A stretch of DNA of 64,000 nucleotides from Fodinibacter sp963763015. Its GTDB lineage: Bacteria; Actinomycetota; Actinomycetes; Actinomycetales; Dermatophilaceae. The DNA is taken from contig CAVXML010000007.1 of NCBI GenBank assembly GCA_963763015.1, forward strand, positions 558,001 through 622,000. The letters are read 5' to 3'. A program made the translations under genes and the position numbers. The notes under the pieces were generated by a model. The model was given only the letters and a program-made list of their open reading frames with translations, searched no databases and was not told the DNA's origin. This document shows, piece by piece, positions 35,232 to 43,956 of the stretch. Numbering within the stretch: the stretch's first letter is position 1; every line of letters starts with the position of its first letter.

Positions 35232-36331
35232 TGGCCGCCGACCCGGCCGTGGTCCCCACCGTCGTCGCCCGGGCACCCAAGGCGCTCCTGCACGACCACC
35301 TCGACGGCGGTGTGCGGCCCGAGACGGTCGTCGAGCTCGCCGAGGCCTGCGGGTACGACGACCTCCCCACCACGGATGCCGTCGAGCTGGGCCGGTGGTT
35401 TCGCGACTCCGCCGACTCCGGCTCGCTCGAGAGGTACCTCGAGACCTTCTCGCACACCGTGGCCGTCATGCAGACACCCGAGCAGCTGTCCCGGGTGGCC
35501 CGCGAGTGCGCGCTCGACCTGGCGGCCGACGGCGTCGTCTACGCCGAGTCGCGGTTCGCCCCTGAGCTGCACATCGCCCAGGGGCTGACCCTCGAGCGGG
35601 TGGTCGAGTGCGTCCTCGCCGGCTTTCGCGAGGGGGAGGCGGAGGCGCGTGCGGCCGGCACCCCGGTTCGCATGGTCACGCTGCTCACCGCGATGCGCCA
35701 CGCCGCGCGGAGCCGGGAGATCGCCGAGCTCGCCGTGCGCTACCGCGACGAGGGGGTCGGCGGCTTCGACATCGCGGGCGCCGAGGCAGGGTTCCCTCCC
35801 ACTCGCCACCTCGACGCCTTCGAGTACCTGCGCCGCGAGAACGCCCACTTCACGATCCACGCCGGCGAGGCGTTCGGCCTGCCGAGCATCTGGGAGGCCA
35901 TCCAGTGGTGCGGTGCCGACCGGCTGGGGCACGGGGTGCGGATCGTCGACGACATCACCGTCGACGACGGCGGCCGGGCCACCCTCGGCCGCCTCGCGGC
36001 CTACGTCCGGGACACCCGCATCCCGCTGGAGATGTGCCCGAGCTCGAACGTCCAGACCGGTGCTGCCGACTCGGTCGCCGCCCACCCGATCACGCTGCTC
36101 AAGGACCTCCGCTTCCGCGTCACCGTCAACACGGACAACCGGCTCATGAGCGGCACGTCGATGACCCGGGAGATGCAGCTTCTCGTCGACGAGGCGGGCT
36201 GGAGCATCGAGGACCTCCGGTGGGCCACCATCAACGCCATGAAGTCCGCCTTCCTGCCGTTCGACGAGCGGCTCGAGGTCATCGAGCACGTGGTCAAGCC
36301 GGGCTACGCCGCTCTGGGCGCCCACGCCTGA
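35231..36331 (+). CDS. add: Adenosine deaminase
   Basis: 366 residues. LHDHLDGGVRPET holds the first zinc His pair, FTIHAGEAFG the third and the catalytic Glu, DRLGHGVRI the substrate-polarising His, and VTVNTDNRLMSGT the last zinc Asp. Converts (deoxy)adenosine to (deoxy)inosine, a substrate for PunA at 51 kb. ATG 35231 shares a base with the deoA TGA, so the two are translationally coupled. Confidence 0.95.
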   Translation: MAADPAVVPTVVARAPKALLHDHLDGGVRPETVVELAEACGYDDLPTTDAVELGRWFRDSADSGSLERYLETFSHTVAVMQTPEQLSRVARECALDLAADGVVYAESRFAPELHIAQGLTLERVVECVLAGFREGEAEARAAGTPVRMVTLLTAMRHAARSREIAELAVRYRDEGVGGFDIAGAEAGFPPTRHLDAFEYLRRENAHFTIHAGEAFGLPSIWEAIQWCGADRLGHGVRIVDDITVDDGGRATLGRLAAYVRDTRIPLEMCPSSNVQTGAADSVAAHPITLLKDLRFRVTVNTDNRLMSGTSMTREMQLLVDEAGWSIEDLRWATINAMKSAFLPFDERLEVIEHVVKPGYAALGAHA

Positions 36332-36348
36332 CCGTCGCGCCCGGCTGC

Positions 36349-37185
36349 TCAGTGGTGCGGTGTCGGTGCCAGCGGGTCCGCCGGCAGCACCCGCGCACGC
36401 AGCCGTTCCTCCCGCCGGAGCCGCTCGAGGTCACGCCGACGACGCTCGGCGACCACGGCCGCGAGAACGAGCTCGGGGTGGAAGCCACCGGGGGGCGGCG
36501 GGCTGACGTGGGGGATCACCGCCGACATGAGCTCGACGCCGAGTCGGCGACGGGACTCGGGGACAAGTCCGGGCGCTCGGGACAGGAACTGGCGGACGGC
36601 AACCGTCAGGGCGGACGGAAGGGCGGCGACGTCCGCCCCCTGGGCCCACGAGGCGAGCTCCGGCGGCATCTGCGGTGGTGCGGCCAGCCGCAGCCGCACC
36701 CGCTCTGACACGACCACCGTTCCGGCGGCCATGTCACCCAGGCGCTTTGCGCGGGGGTGGATCAGCGAGGCGACGAGCGCCGGAACCCCGAAGAACAGGT
36801 AGACCTCGACGTAGCCGACGAGGGCTCGGACCAGCGCGTGGCGCCCGGTCTCGGGTCCCCCGTCGTCACGGACGGCACGCAGCCCGAGCGCCATCTTGCC
36901 GAGGGTCCGGCCGCGCGTCGCCGTCTCGAGCGCGGCCGGCACGCCGACCACGACGAGGGTGCTGTAGACGATCGCCACGATGGTGACGACCGCCTCGGAG
37001 GCGTCGCCCACGGCGAGGGAGAACATGGTGAAGCCACCGATGAGCAGGGCGACCACCACGACGACGTCGATCGCACCCGAGGCCGCCCGGGAGGCCACGC
37101 CGGCAGCGGGGACCTCCACGGCCACGCCCTCACCGGTGACGAGGTCGTCGCCGGCGTAGCTGCGGTAGCCACCCGGGTCGCTCAC
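36349..37185 (-). CDS. RDD-family membrane protein
   Basis: 278 residues. GVASRAASGAIDVVVVVALL is the R-D helix of the RDD family, followed by two more helices and RGRTLGKMALGLRAV. A long, charged C-terminal region (ERRRRDLERLRREERLR) is probably cytoplasmic and helical. Function unknown. It is divergent from spoIIM and part of the conserved actinobacterial neighbourhood RDD-SpoIIM-DUF58-MoxR. Confidence 0.88.
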   Translation of the reverse strand: MSDPGGYRSYAGDDLVTGEGVAVEVPAAGVASRAASGAIDVVVVVALLIGGFTMFSLAVGDASEAVVTIVAIVYSTLVVVGVPAALETATRGRTLGKMALGLRAVRDDGGPETGRHALVRALVGYVEVYLFFGVPALVASLIHPRAKRLGDMAAGTVVVSERVRLRLAAPPQMPPELASWAQGADVAALPSALTVAVRQFLSRAPGLVPESRRRLGVELMSAVIPHVSPPPPGGFHPELVLAAVVAERRRRDLERLRREERLRARVLPADPLAPTPHH

Positions 37186-37287
37186 CGGGCGATGCTAACC
37201 CGGTGCCGCGTCCGGGCGACGGCCCGGCCCGGGCGCCGCCCCGGGCGCCGCCGGCCCCGTGCCCCGCCGGCGACCGCACCCGCCGGT

Positions 37288-37293
37288 TACGCT
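37288..37293 (+). promoter_or_regulatory. -10 box (TACGCT) of spoIIM-like gene, leaderless
   Basis: TACGCT lies six bases before GTG 37300 and fixes that start. Confidence 0.45.
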
Positions 37294-37299
37294 TCGCCG

Positions 37300-38298
37300 G
37301 TGGACCTCGACGCCTACCTCCTGGTGCACCAGGCGCAGTGGGCGCGGCTCGAGGAGCTCTGCGGTCGCCGGCGGCTCACCGCGCAGGAGGCCGACGAGCT
37401 GCTGGACCTCTACCAGCGAGTCTCCACGCACCTGTCCGTCGTCCGCTCGGCCAGCCCCGACCCCTCGGTGGTGGCCTACCTGTCGTCACTCCTCGCGCGC
37501 GCCCGGATCGCGTCGGCCGGCGCCCGGACCTCGACGTGGGCGGACCTCGCCGGCTTCTTCACCCGGACCTTCCCGGCGGCTCTGTACCGCACCCGGCTCT
37601 GGTGGCTCTCGACGGCGCTGGGCAGCATCGTGCTCGCGGCCCTCGTGGCCTGGTGGGGAGTCGGCAACCCTGAGGTGTGGACGAGCCGGATGACGCCCGC
37701 CGAGATCGAGGCCTACGTGGGCACCGACTTCGAGAACTACTACTCGGAGTTCCCCCACGCCGAGTTCGGGACGCTGGTGTGGGTCAACAACGCCCGGGTG
37801 GCGGCCCTGTGCATCGCGCTTGGAGTGCTCGGCCTGCCGGTGCTCTACGTGCTCGCCTCCAACGTGGTCAACGTCGGGGTGGCCGCGGCGCTGATGATCT
37901 CCAACGACCGGGCCGACCTGTTCTTCGGGCTCATCCTCCCCCACGGGCTGCTCGAGCTGACCGCTGTGTTCGTGGCCGCCGGGATCGGGCTGCGCCTGTT
38001 CTGGTCATGGGTGGAGCCCGGGCCGAGGAGCCGGCTGGAGTCGTTCGCGCGCGAGGGGCGCACCGCCATCGCTGTTGCCCTGGGGCTGGTCGTCGTGCTC
38101 TTCGTGAGCGGGGCGATCGAGGGCTTCGTCACGCCGTCCGGGCTTCCGACGTGGGCCCGGATCGGCATCGGCGTCGTGGCCGAGGCCCTGTTCCTCGCCT
38201 ACGTGTTCGTCGTCGGGCGGGCGGCGGCTCGGGACGGCGTCACCGGTGACGTGATGGCGCCGGATGCCGGTGACACGGCTCCGGTCGCCGCCGCCTGA
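37300..38298 (+). CDS. SpoIIM-family (stage II sporulation protein M) membrane protein
   Basis: 332 residues. A helical cytoplasmic N-terminal part (LLDLYQRVSTHLSVVRSA) is followed by about five membrane segments with the SpoIIM pattern: VWVNNARVAALCIALGVLG and LILPHGLLELTAVFVAAGIG. In firmicutes SpoIIM helps engulfment; in non-sporulating actinobacteria this homolog always lies near RDD and moxR genes and may act in cell-envelope processes. The GTG at 37300 gives the typical start DLDAYLLVHQAQW. Converges with the DUF58 gene. Confidence 0.88.
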   Translation: MDLDAYLLVHQAQWARLEELCGRRRLTAQEADELLDLYQRVSTHLSVVRSASPDPSVVAYLSSLLARARIASAGARTSTWADLAGFFTRTFPAALYRTRLWWLSTALGSIVLAALVAWWGVGNPEVWTSRMTPAEIEAYVGTDFENYYSEFPHAEFGTLVWVNNARVAALCIALGVLGLPVLYVLASNVVNVGVAAALMISNDRADLFFGLILPHGLLELTAVFVAAGIGLRLFWSWVEPGPRSRLESFAREGRTAIAVALGLVVVLFVSGAIEGFVTPSGLPTWARIGIGVVAEALFLAYVFVVGRAAARDGVTGDVMAPDAGDTAPVAAA

Positions 38299-38380
38299 CC
38301 GGCATCCGGGCTGCTCATCGGGTCACCCGAGAGTCTGGGGGGCCGCCGGCCGCCGCACGACCTCGCCGGGGGCAGGCGCT

Positions 38381-39673
38381 TCAGAGCAGGCCCTGGCGCT
38401 TGAGCATGAGGTAGTGGTCGGCGAGCCGGACGGGCAGCTGGTCCGGCGGGGCGTCCAGGACGTCGACGCCGAGCCGTTCGAGGGCGGCCGCCGTCCGCTC
38501 GCGCAGGGCCATGGTGCGCTCGGCGGCCGCGGCGGAGTAGACCTCGCCCGTGGTCGACCTGGTCCCACGCATCTCGGCCAGCGCAGGGTCGGCCACCGAC
38601 GCGACGACGACCCGGTGGTGGGCGGCGAGCGCCGGGAGCACGGGCAGGAGTCCCTCCTCGACGGCCGAGGACTCCAGGGCGGTGAGCAGCACGACGAGGG
38701 CGCGGTGGGACCCCAGTCGCATGACCTCGGTGGCGAGCGCCGGCCAGTCCGCCTCGACGAGCCGGGCGTCGACCGGGGCGAGGGTGCTGATCGTGTCGTG
38801 GAGCAGGCGGGCACGGTCGGTGCCCGACACCCGCGCCCGGACCACCCGGTCGCCGGCGAGCACCTGCACCCGGTCCCTGGCGTGCCCGGCCAGCGCGGTG
38901 AGCAGCAGCGCAGCGTCCATCGCCGCGTCCAGGCGGGGGGCGTCCCCGATGCGACCGGCGCTGGTGCGCGAGGTGTCCACGACGAGAACGACGCGTCGGT
39001 GCTGCTCGGGCTGCCAGGTGCGCACGACGAGGTCACGCCGCCGCGCCGTCGCCCGCCAGTCGATGGAGCGGACGTCGTCTCCGTCGACGTAGTCGCGCAG
39101 GCTGTCGAACTCGGTGCCCTGCCCGCGGGTCCGGACCGCGGCGCGCCCGTCGAGCTGGCGGAGCACCGCCAGCCGGCTGGGCAGGTGGCGCCGTGCGGGA
39201 AAGGGGTGCAGCGCCCGGAACGACCCGGGCACCTCCACCGATCGCTGCCGCGCCGCCAGGCCCAACGGCCCGAGGAGGCGCACGGTCACGCGGTCGGCGG
39301 TTCGGTCGCCGCGTCGGGTCGGCACGAGCCTCGTCGTGAGGCGTACCCGTTCGTGCGCGGGCACGACGACGTTGTGCACGGGGTCCACGGCACCAGCGGA
39401 GGGCGGCCAGGCGTCGCGGAGCACACCTCGGGCGCCGCGGCTGGAGGTGTTGGTGACCCACAGCGTGCTCGTCGTCGCCTCGCCGAGCCGCACCTGCTGG
39501 GGGTCGCTCCGGACGATGCGCAGCACCGACGGCCGAGTGGCCAGCAGCAGGTCGAGGCCCACGAGCAGCACGACGACGAGCAGCCACCAGCGCACCGTCG
39601 ACGCCTCCGGCCACAGCGCGACCGGCACCAGCCCCAGCAGGGCCAGCACCACGGTGCGCCAGGTGATGGCCAT
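38381..39673 (-). CDS. DUF58-domain membrane protein
   Basis: 430 residues. Two N-terminal helices (TVVLALLGLVPVALW, WWLLVVVLLVGLDLLLA) precede an immunoglobulin-like region and the DUF58 core DYVDGDDVRSIDWRATARRR. The C-terminal half looks like a von Willebrand A fold (VVLVVDTSRTSAG has the metal-site D-x-S-x-S-like pattern). DUF58/VWA proteins are partners of MoxR ATPases. ATG 39673 overlaps the moxR stop by one base. Confidence 0.9.
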   Translation of the reverse strand: MAITWRTVVLALLGLVPVALWPEASTVRWWLLVVVLLVGLDLLLATRPSVLRIVRSDPQQVRLGEATTSTLWVTNTSSRGARGVLRDAWPPSAGAVDPVHNVVVPAHERVRLTTRLVPTRRGDRTADRVTVRLLGPLGLAARQRSVEVPGSFRALHPFPARRHLPSRLAVLRQLDGRAAVRTRGQGTEFDSLRDYVDGDDVRSIDWRATARRRDLVVRTWQPEQHRRVVLVVDTSRTSAGRIGDAPRLDAAMDAALLLTALAGHARDRVQVLAGDRVVRARVSGTDRARLLHDTISTLAPVDARLVEADWPALATEVMRLGSHRALVVLLTALESSAVEEGLLPVLPALAAHHRVVVASVADPALAEMRGTRSTTGEVYSAAAAERTMALRERTAAALERLGVDVLDAPPDQLPVRLADHYLMLKRQGLL

Positions 39674-40686
39674 CAGCGTGGGACCGGCACCGACCCGAGT
39701 GCACTGTCGAGCACCGCGGACACGCCGACGCCCTCGAGCTCGGCCTCGGGGCGCAGCGAGAGCCGATGGGCGAGGGTGGCGTGGGCCAACGCCTTGACGT
39801 CGTCGGGGGTGACGTACGTGCGGCCCGCCAGCCATGCCCAGGCCCGGCTCGTTGCCATCAGCGCCGTGGCCCCACGGGGCGACACCCCGAGCGACAGGGA
39901 TGGAGACACCCGGGTGGCCCGCGCGATGTCGACGACGTAGGCGGCGACCTCGTCGGAGACCGTCACCTCTCGCACGGCGGCCACCCCGGCATCCAGGTCT
40001 CCGACGGTCGCAACCGGGCGGATGCCGGCCGCACGCAGGTCCCGCGGGTCGAAGCCCGAGGCGTGGCGGCGGAGCACCTGCACCTCCTCGGAGCGCTGCG
40101 GCAGCGGCAGCACCACCTTGAGCAGGAACCGGTCGAGCTGGGCCTCCGGCAACGGGTAGGTGCCCTCGTACTCGACGGGGTTCTGGGTGGCGGCGACCAT
40201 GAACGGGGTGGGAAGCGGGTGCGGGTGGCCGTCGATGCTCACCTGCCGCTCCTCCATCGACTCGAGCAGCGCCGACTGGGTCTTCGGGGGCGTCCGGTTG
40301 ATCTCGTCGGCGAGGAGGAGGTTGGTGAACACCGGGCCGTGGCGGAACGTGAAGTCGCTCGTGCGGGCGTCGAAGACGAGGGAGCCGGTGAGGTCGCCGG
40401 GCATGAGGTCCGGGGTGAACTGCACACGCCGGGTCTCGATGTCGAGGGCCGCCGCGAGGCTGCGGACGAGGAGCGTCTTCGCGACCCCGGGCACCCCCTC
40501 CAGCAGGATGTGACCGCGGCACAGGAGCGCGACGAGCAGGCCGGCGACCGCGGCATCCTGGCCGACGACGGCCTTGGCCACCTCCGACCGGACCGCCAGC
40601 AGCGCGGAACGGGCGCGGTCTGGCGTCTGGCCGGTCGAGGCATCCGTGGCGGCGGGGGCCCGGGGCGGCGGTGCGTGGTCGGTCAT
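39673..40686 (-). CDS. moxR: MoxR-family AAA+ ATPase
   Basis: 337 residues. LLEGVPGVAKTLLVRSLA is Walker A, LLLADEINRTPPKTQSALLE Walker B and sensor region, VAATQNPVEYEGTYPLPEAQ sensor 1, and SPRGATALMATSRAWA the sensor 2 lid. MoxR ATPases act as chaperones that insert metals or assemble complexes, with VWA partners. Its stop overlaps DUF58 and its ATG overlaps the DUF4350 stop by four bases. The first 25 residues are disordered and Pro/Ala-rich. Confidence 0.93.
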   Translation of the reverse strand: MTDHAPPPRAPAATDASTGQTPDRARSALLAVRSEVAKAVVGQDAAVAGLLVALLCRGHILLEGVPGVAKTLLVRSLAAALDIETRRVQFTPDLMPGDLTGSLVFDARTSDFTFRHGPVFTNLLLADEINRTPPKTQSALLESMEERQVSIDGHPHPLPTPFMVAATQNPVEYEGTYPLPEAQLDRFLLKVVLPLPQRSEEVQVLRRHASGFDPRDLRAAGIRPVATVGDLDAGVAAVREVTVSDEVAAYVVDIARATRVSPSLSLGVSPRGATALMATSRAWAWLAGRTYVTPDDVKALAHATLAHRLSLRPEAELEGVGVSAVLDSALGSVPVPR

Positions 40687-41939
40687 GGGTGGCGTGCCCT
40701 CTCCTCGAGGTCGGTGAGCTGCTGGGCAAGGTGGATCAGGGAGGAATCGTCCGGCGGGGCCGGCCCGAACAGGATGGCAGCCACCTCGGCCGGCTCGCGG
40801 CCGGCGGCCGTGGACACGGCGTGCACCAGGATGCCGGGAGCCGCACCGGGGACGACCGCGAGGCGGCGGGCCAGCCGGGAACACGTCCCCTCTCGAAGGA
40901 TGTGCGCCGCCCGCCCACGGTCCCCGGCGCGGCGGTACAAACGTCCCCGGCTCTCGGCGGTCTCGGCCGCCCGCACGACGACGGGCAGCGGCTCACGGAC
41001 CAGGCGACCGAGGCGGCGGCCCCGGGCGAGGGCGAGGAGCACGACGGCGACTCCCACGAGCGTCACGGCCGGGGTGGTCCACCGGGGCCAGAGGGGCTGG
41101 GACGCCCCTGCGCCCGCACCGGGGCCCGGGGCGGTGAGGTCGCCTTGACCGGGTTGGTACCACAGCAGACGTGGCGTCGCCCCGAGGGCCCGGAGCGCCA
41201 CACCGGCGTTGCTGTCCTGCACGACGAGGTCGTTGGCCCAGGAGGGGCCGAAGCCGACGACCAGCGTCTCCCGCCGCTCCGGGGTGGCTGGAAGCTCGAC
41301 GAGGCCGCTGCCGTATTCGCCGTCGGGAGCCGGCTCGCCGCTCGCGCTGTCGGGGTCCGGGACGCCGAAGCAGCGGGTGGCCGCCGACGCGCCGGTCCCC
41401 TCGCTGAGCAGGTACCGGCGGTCGAGGAGGCTCACGACGTCGGCGTCCCGGGCGACGTCGGAGGAGCACCGGGCGACGAGGTCCTCGTCACCACCGGGGA
41501 ACGACTGCACCGGGAGGCCGAGGAGCCGCAGCTGGTCCGCGCCCAGGCCCACGAGCACGAGACGAGCTGCGCCCTCGGAGGCGACCGCAAGCCGCCGAGT
41601 GGCTCCGGGGCCGAGGTAGGTGGGGTCGCCGACCAGCACGGTCGTGGACCGGCCGGGCGCGGCGGCCTCGAGGGCGCCGATCGATCTCACCGCCTCGACC
41701 CGCACGCCCTGGTCGCGCAGCACCTCGGCGAGCGCCCGTGCTCCCTCAGGGCCGGCTCCCTCCGGATCGAGTGGGGCTGTCGGGCGTGCGGCGGAGAGCG
41801 CCAGGAGGACGAGCAGCAGGACCCCGAGCAGCACCACCCCGAGGTAGGCCGCGGCGCGCCGGGCGCGGGCGCGTGGCCGGCTCAGGGTGTGCCGCCCGTC
41901 CTCGGTCAGGGTGCGGTCGGCTGCCTGGACCGCGCTCAC
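40683..41939 (-). CDS. DUF4350-domain membrane protein
   Basis: 418 residues. One N-terminal helix (YLGVVLLGVLLLVLLALSAA) and one near residue 285 bracket an extracytoplasmic domain of DUF4350 type (GARALAEVLRDQGVRVEAV, STTVLVGDPTYLGP), which resembles a glutamine amidotransferase-like fold. The C-terminal part is cytoplasmic and helical. Function unknown, but it is a constant member of the moxR cluster. GTG 41939 overlaps the DUF4129 stop (GTGA). Confidence 0.85.
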   Translation of the reverse strand: MSAVQAADRTLTEDGRHTLSRPRARARRAAAYLGVVLLGVLLLVLLALSAARPTAPLDPEGAGPEGARALAEVLRDQGVRVEAVRSIGALEAAAPGRSTTVLVGDPTYLGPGATRRLAVASEGAARLVLVGLGADQLRLLGLPVQSFPGGDEDLVARCSSDVARDADVVSLLDRRYLLSEGTGASAATRCFGVPDPDSASGEPAPDGEYGSGLVELPATPERRETLVVGFGPSWANDLVVQDSNAGVALRALGATPRLLWYQPGQGDLTAPGPGAGAGASQPLWPRWTTPAVTLVGVAVVLLALARGRRLGRLVREPLPVVVRAAETAESRGRLYRRAGDRGRAAHILREGTCSRLARRLAVVPGAAPGILVHAVSTAAGREPAEVAAILFGPAPPDDSSLIHLAQQLTDLEERARHP

Positions 41940-42580
41940 CGGGCCGCTCCCGGAACCGGGGTGCCCGGATCGGCGAGGACCGGACGTGTGGCGGCCAGGT
42001 CGGTGTCGAGCGTGACCAGCTCTCGCGCCGCACCCGGTGGCGCCGAGCGCCGGCCGTAGCGCACGGCGTCGAAGGTGTCGGCGGCGGCGGCCAGCCGGCC
42101 GGCATCCCCCGGGAACACCCACGAGAGCGCGACGGCGACCTCGTGGGCCGTGCGACCCGGGAGGTCGTCGAGGAGGGTCCGCTCGACGGCGGACCGGGTC
42201 AGCGCCCGGTACGCCTCGAGGACTGCGGTGTCCTCGTCGCCCGCCGCGAGGGCCGAGGCCGCCGCCGCCCGGTGCTCCGCGGCGCTGCGGACCGGGCCCT
42301 CGAGCACGCCCTCGCGCGTGACGCCGCCCATCCGCCGCTCGGCCCGCAGGGAGCGGAGCAGCACCACCGCCACCACCGCAAGCCCCAGGCCGGCTGCGAC
42401 CCAGATGGTCCACGCCGGCAGCCCGCCGGTCGGGTCGGAGCCGGACAGGTTCCGCTCCAGCCACGTCCACAGCCGCTCGAGGAGTCCCTCGGACTCCTGG
42501 TAGAGCGCCTTGCGCAGCTCCTCCTCGAGCAGGGCGCGGGCCTCGGGGGAGCTGGGGTCCAGTGGTGGGTCGAGTCTCAC
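41936..42580 (-). CDS. DUF4129-domain membrane protein
   Basis: 214 residues. A single helix (IWVAAGLGLAVVAVVLLRSL) near residue 65 is followed by the DUF4129 domain: AYRALTRSAVERTLLDD, GRTAHEVAVAL and ADTFDAVRYGRR. In larger proteins this domain follows a transglutaminase; here it stands alone, as is usual in the actinobacterial moxR cluster. GTG 42580 overlaps the preceding stop (GTGA). An N-terminal signal is absent, so the first part is probably outside and the domain inside, or the reverse. Confidence 0.83.
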   Translation of the reverse strand: MRLDPPLDPSSPEARALLEEELRKALYQESEGLLERLWTWLERNLSGSDPTGGLPAWTIWVAAGLGLAVVAVVLLRSLRAERRMGGVTREGVLEGPVRSAAEHRAAAASALAAGDEDTAVLEAYRALTRSAVERTLLDDLPGRTAHEVAVALSWVFPGDAGRLAAAADTFDAVRYGRRSAPPGAARELVTLDTDLAATRPVLADPGTPVPGAAR

Positions 42581-43779
42581 CGGGTCAAGTCGGCGCCGGG
42601 GGCCGCGCTGGGCCAGGGGGCGGGCCCACCCTGCTGAGCCGTGTGGATGAGCTGGACGTCGAGCCCTTCGCGCCGGATCCGCTGGTCGACCACCATGAGG
42701 GCGTCGACCCCGGCGGAGAACGGGGTCGTGATGACACCGCTGATGAGGGTGGCGATGCCGCCCAGGATCGCCTGCCACATGAACAGCTGGTCCTCGCCCC
42801 CCGCCGCCAGGACGGCGATCAACCCCACGACCGCGATCGGGACGGTGACGAGCTGGGCGGCGACGCCGACGAGGACCGTGGTGAGCAGTCGGATGCCGAG
42901 GATGCGCCAGAACGGTGCCCCGGCGGTGAGCCGCCAGGACCGCGCGAACGCGGCGGTGACGCCACGGCCCTCGAGCACGATGACCGCGGTCACGAAGGCG
43001 AACCGGGTCCAGAGCCAGAGGTAGAGCAGGACGGCCACGAGTACCGCGACCAGCAGGAGCACCAGCGGCGCAGCGCTCACCTCCCCCTCGGCCAGGAGCC
43101 AGGCGATCGGGGGCGCGAGCAGCACCCCGAGCAGGACGACCGCCCCCACGAGCGTCAGCAGCACGGCGCCGGCGACGGCGGGCAGCCGACGCTTGGTTCC
43201 GTCCCAGGTCTCGCCGATGCCGACCTTGCGGCCGAGCACCGCCTGACCGATGACGTAGGCGAGGAAGCCGGTGAGCGCGATGGACGAGATGAGCGAACCC
43301 ACGCTGGGCAGGTAGGTGCCGAGCAGCCCCAGGCCGCCGATCTCCTCGCTCTCGAGCGAGGTGGTGTCCTTGCTGGCGACCCAGGCGCCGAGCGCCGTCG
43401 CCGGGACGAGGCAGACCAGGGAGGTGACCAGAGCCAGGCCCATGGTGGCCGCGACGTTCCCCCGGATCGCCTTGGTCACCGCCGCGTACAGGTCCCCGAG
43501 CGTGAGGGGGCGAAGCGGGATGATCCCGGGACGGAACTCCATCGGCGCCAGGAAGGCTCCGGGCGGCGGACCGCCGCGTGCGGCGTACGGAGCAGCGGCG
43601 TAGCCGGAGGGGTGGGCTGGATGGGCGTACCCGGGCGGTGGCTGTGTGGGATGGGCGTAGCCGGGCGTGGGCTGGGGTGCAGCGGGGCGTGCCGGCGGGG
43701 GTTCGGCATACCCGGGAGGCACCGGCTCCGGCTCGGTCGGGGGCCGCGAACCCGGGGCCACCCAGGGTCGCTCGCTCAT
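42577..43779 (-). CDS. Membrane protein with glycerophosphodiesterase-type membrane domain, moxR cluster
   Basis: 400 residues. A Pro/Gly/Tyr-rich cytoplasmic start with PGYAHP repeats (about 1-75) precedes six or so membrane helices. LTLGDLYAAVTKAIRGN and AVIVLEGRGVTAAFARSWRLT are characteristic of the GPDPase membrane-domain family found in many actinobacteria. No catalytic phosphodiesterase domain is attached. It is the first gene of the DUF4129-DUF4350-moxR-DUF58 operon, the stop overlapping the next GTG. Role unknown. Confidence 0.75.
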   Translation of the reverse strand: MSERPWVAPGSRPPTEPEPVPPGYAEPPPARPAAPQPTPGYAHPTQPPPGYAHPAHPSGYAAAPYAARGGPPPGAFLAPMEFRPGIIPLRPLTLGDLYAAVTKAIRGNVAATMGLALVTSLVCLVPATALGAWVASKDTTSLESEEIGGLGLLGTYLPSVGSLISSIALTGFLAYVIGQAVLGRKVGIGETWDGTKRRLPAVAGAVLLTLVGAVVLLGVLLAPPIAWLLAEGEVSAAPLVLLLVAVLVAVLLYLWLWTRFAFVTAVIVLEGRGVTAAFARSWRLTAGAPFWRILGIRLLTTVLVGVAAQLVTVPIAVVGLIAVLAAGGEDQLFMWQAILGGIATLISGVITTPFSAGVDALMVVDQRIRREGLDVQLIHTAQQGGPAPWPSAAPGADLTR

Positions 43780-43867
43780 CCGGAGTCCCCGTCGTCGACC
43801 ACGTCACGACCCTAACCGACGGGCTGCGACCACCCGCAGGGCTCATCCCGGGGGGTGCCGCCACCGT

Positions 43868-43956
43868 CGAGGTCAGGGCGAGGCGGCGCACGGCGGTCCG
43901 AGGTCAGGGCGAGGGCGGGCCGAGGTCAGGGCGAGGTCGGCCCGAGGTCAGGGGAC
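43868..43956. repeat. Four copies of CGAGGTCAGGGCGAG
   Basis: The 15-mer starts at 43868, 43899 and 43921, with a partial copy at 43943 (spacing 31, 22 and 22 bases). It lies between the divergent-facing moxR-cluster start and the oxidoreductase end, so downstream of the latter. No function is recognised. Confidence 0.7.

Noticed and set aside
38262..38310. CCGGATGCCGGT/ACCGGCATCCGG inverted pair as spoIIM terminator
   Set aside because: The left arm lies within the coding end and the loop is about 26 bases; two chance copies of the common heptamer explain it equally well.
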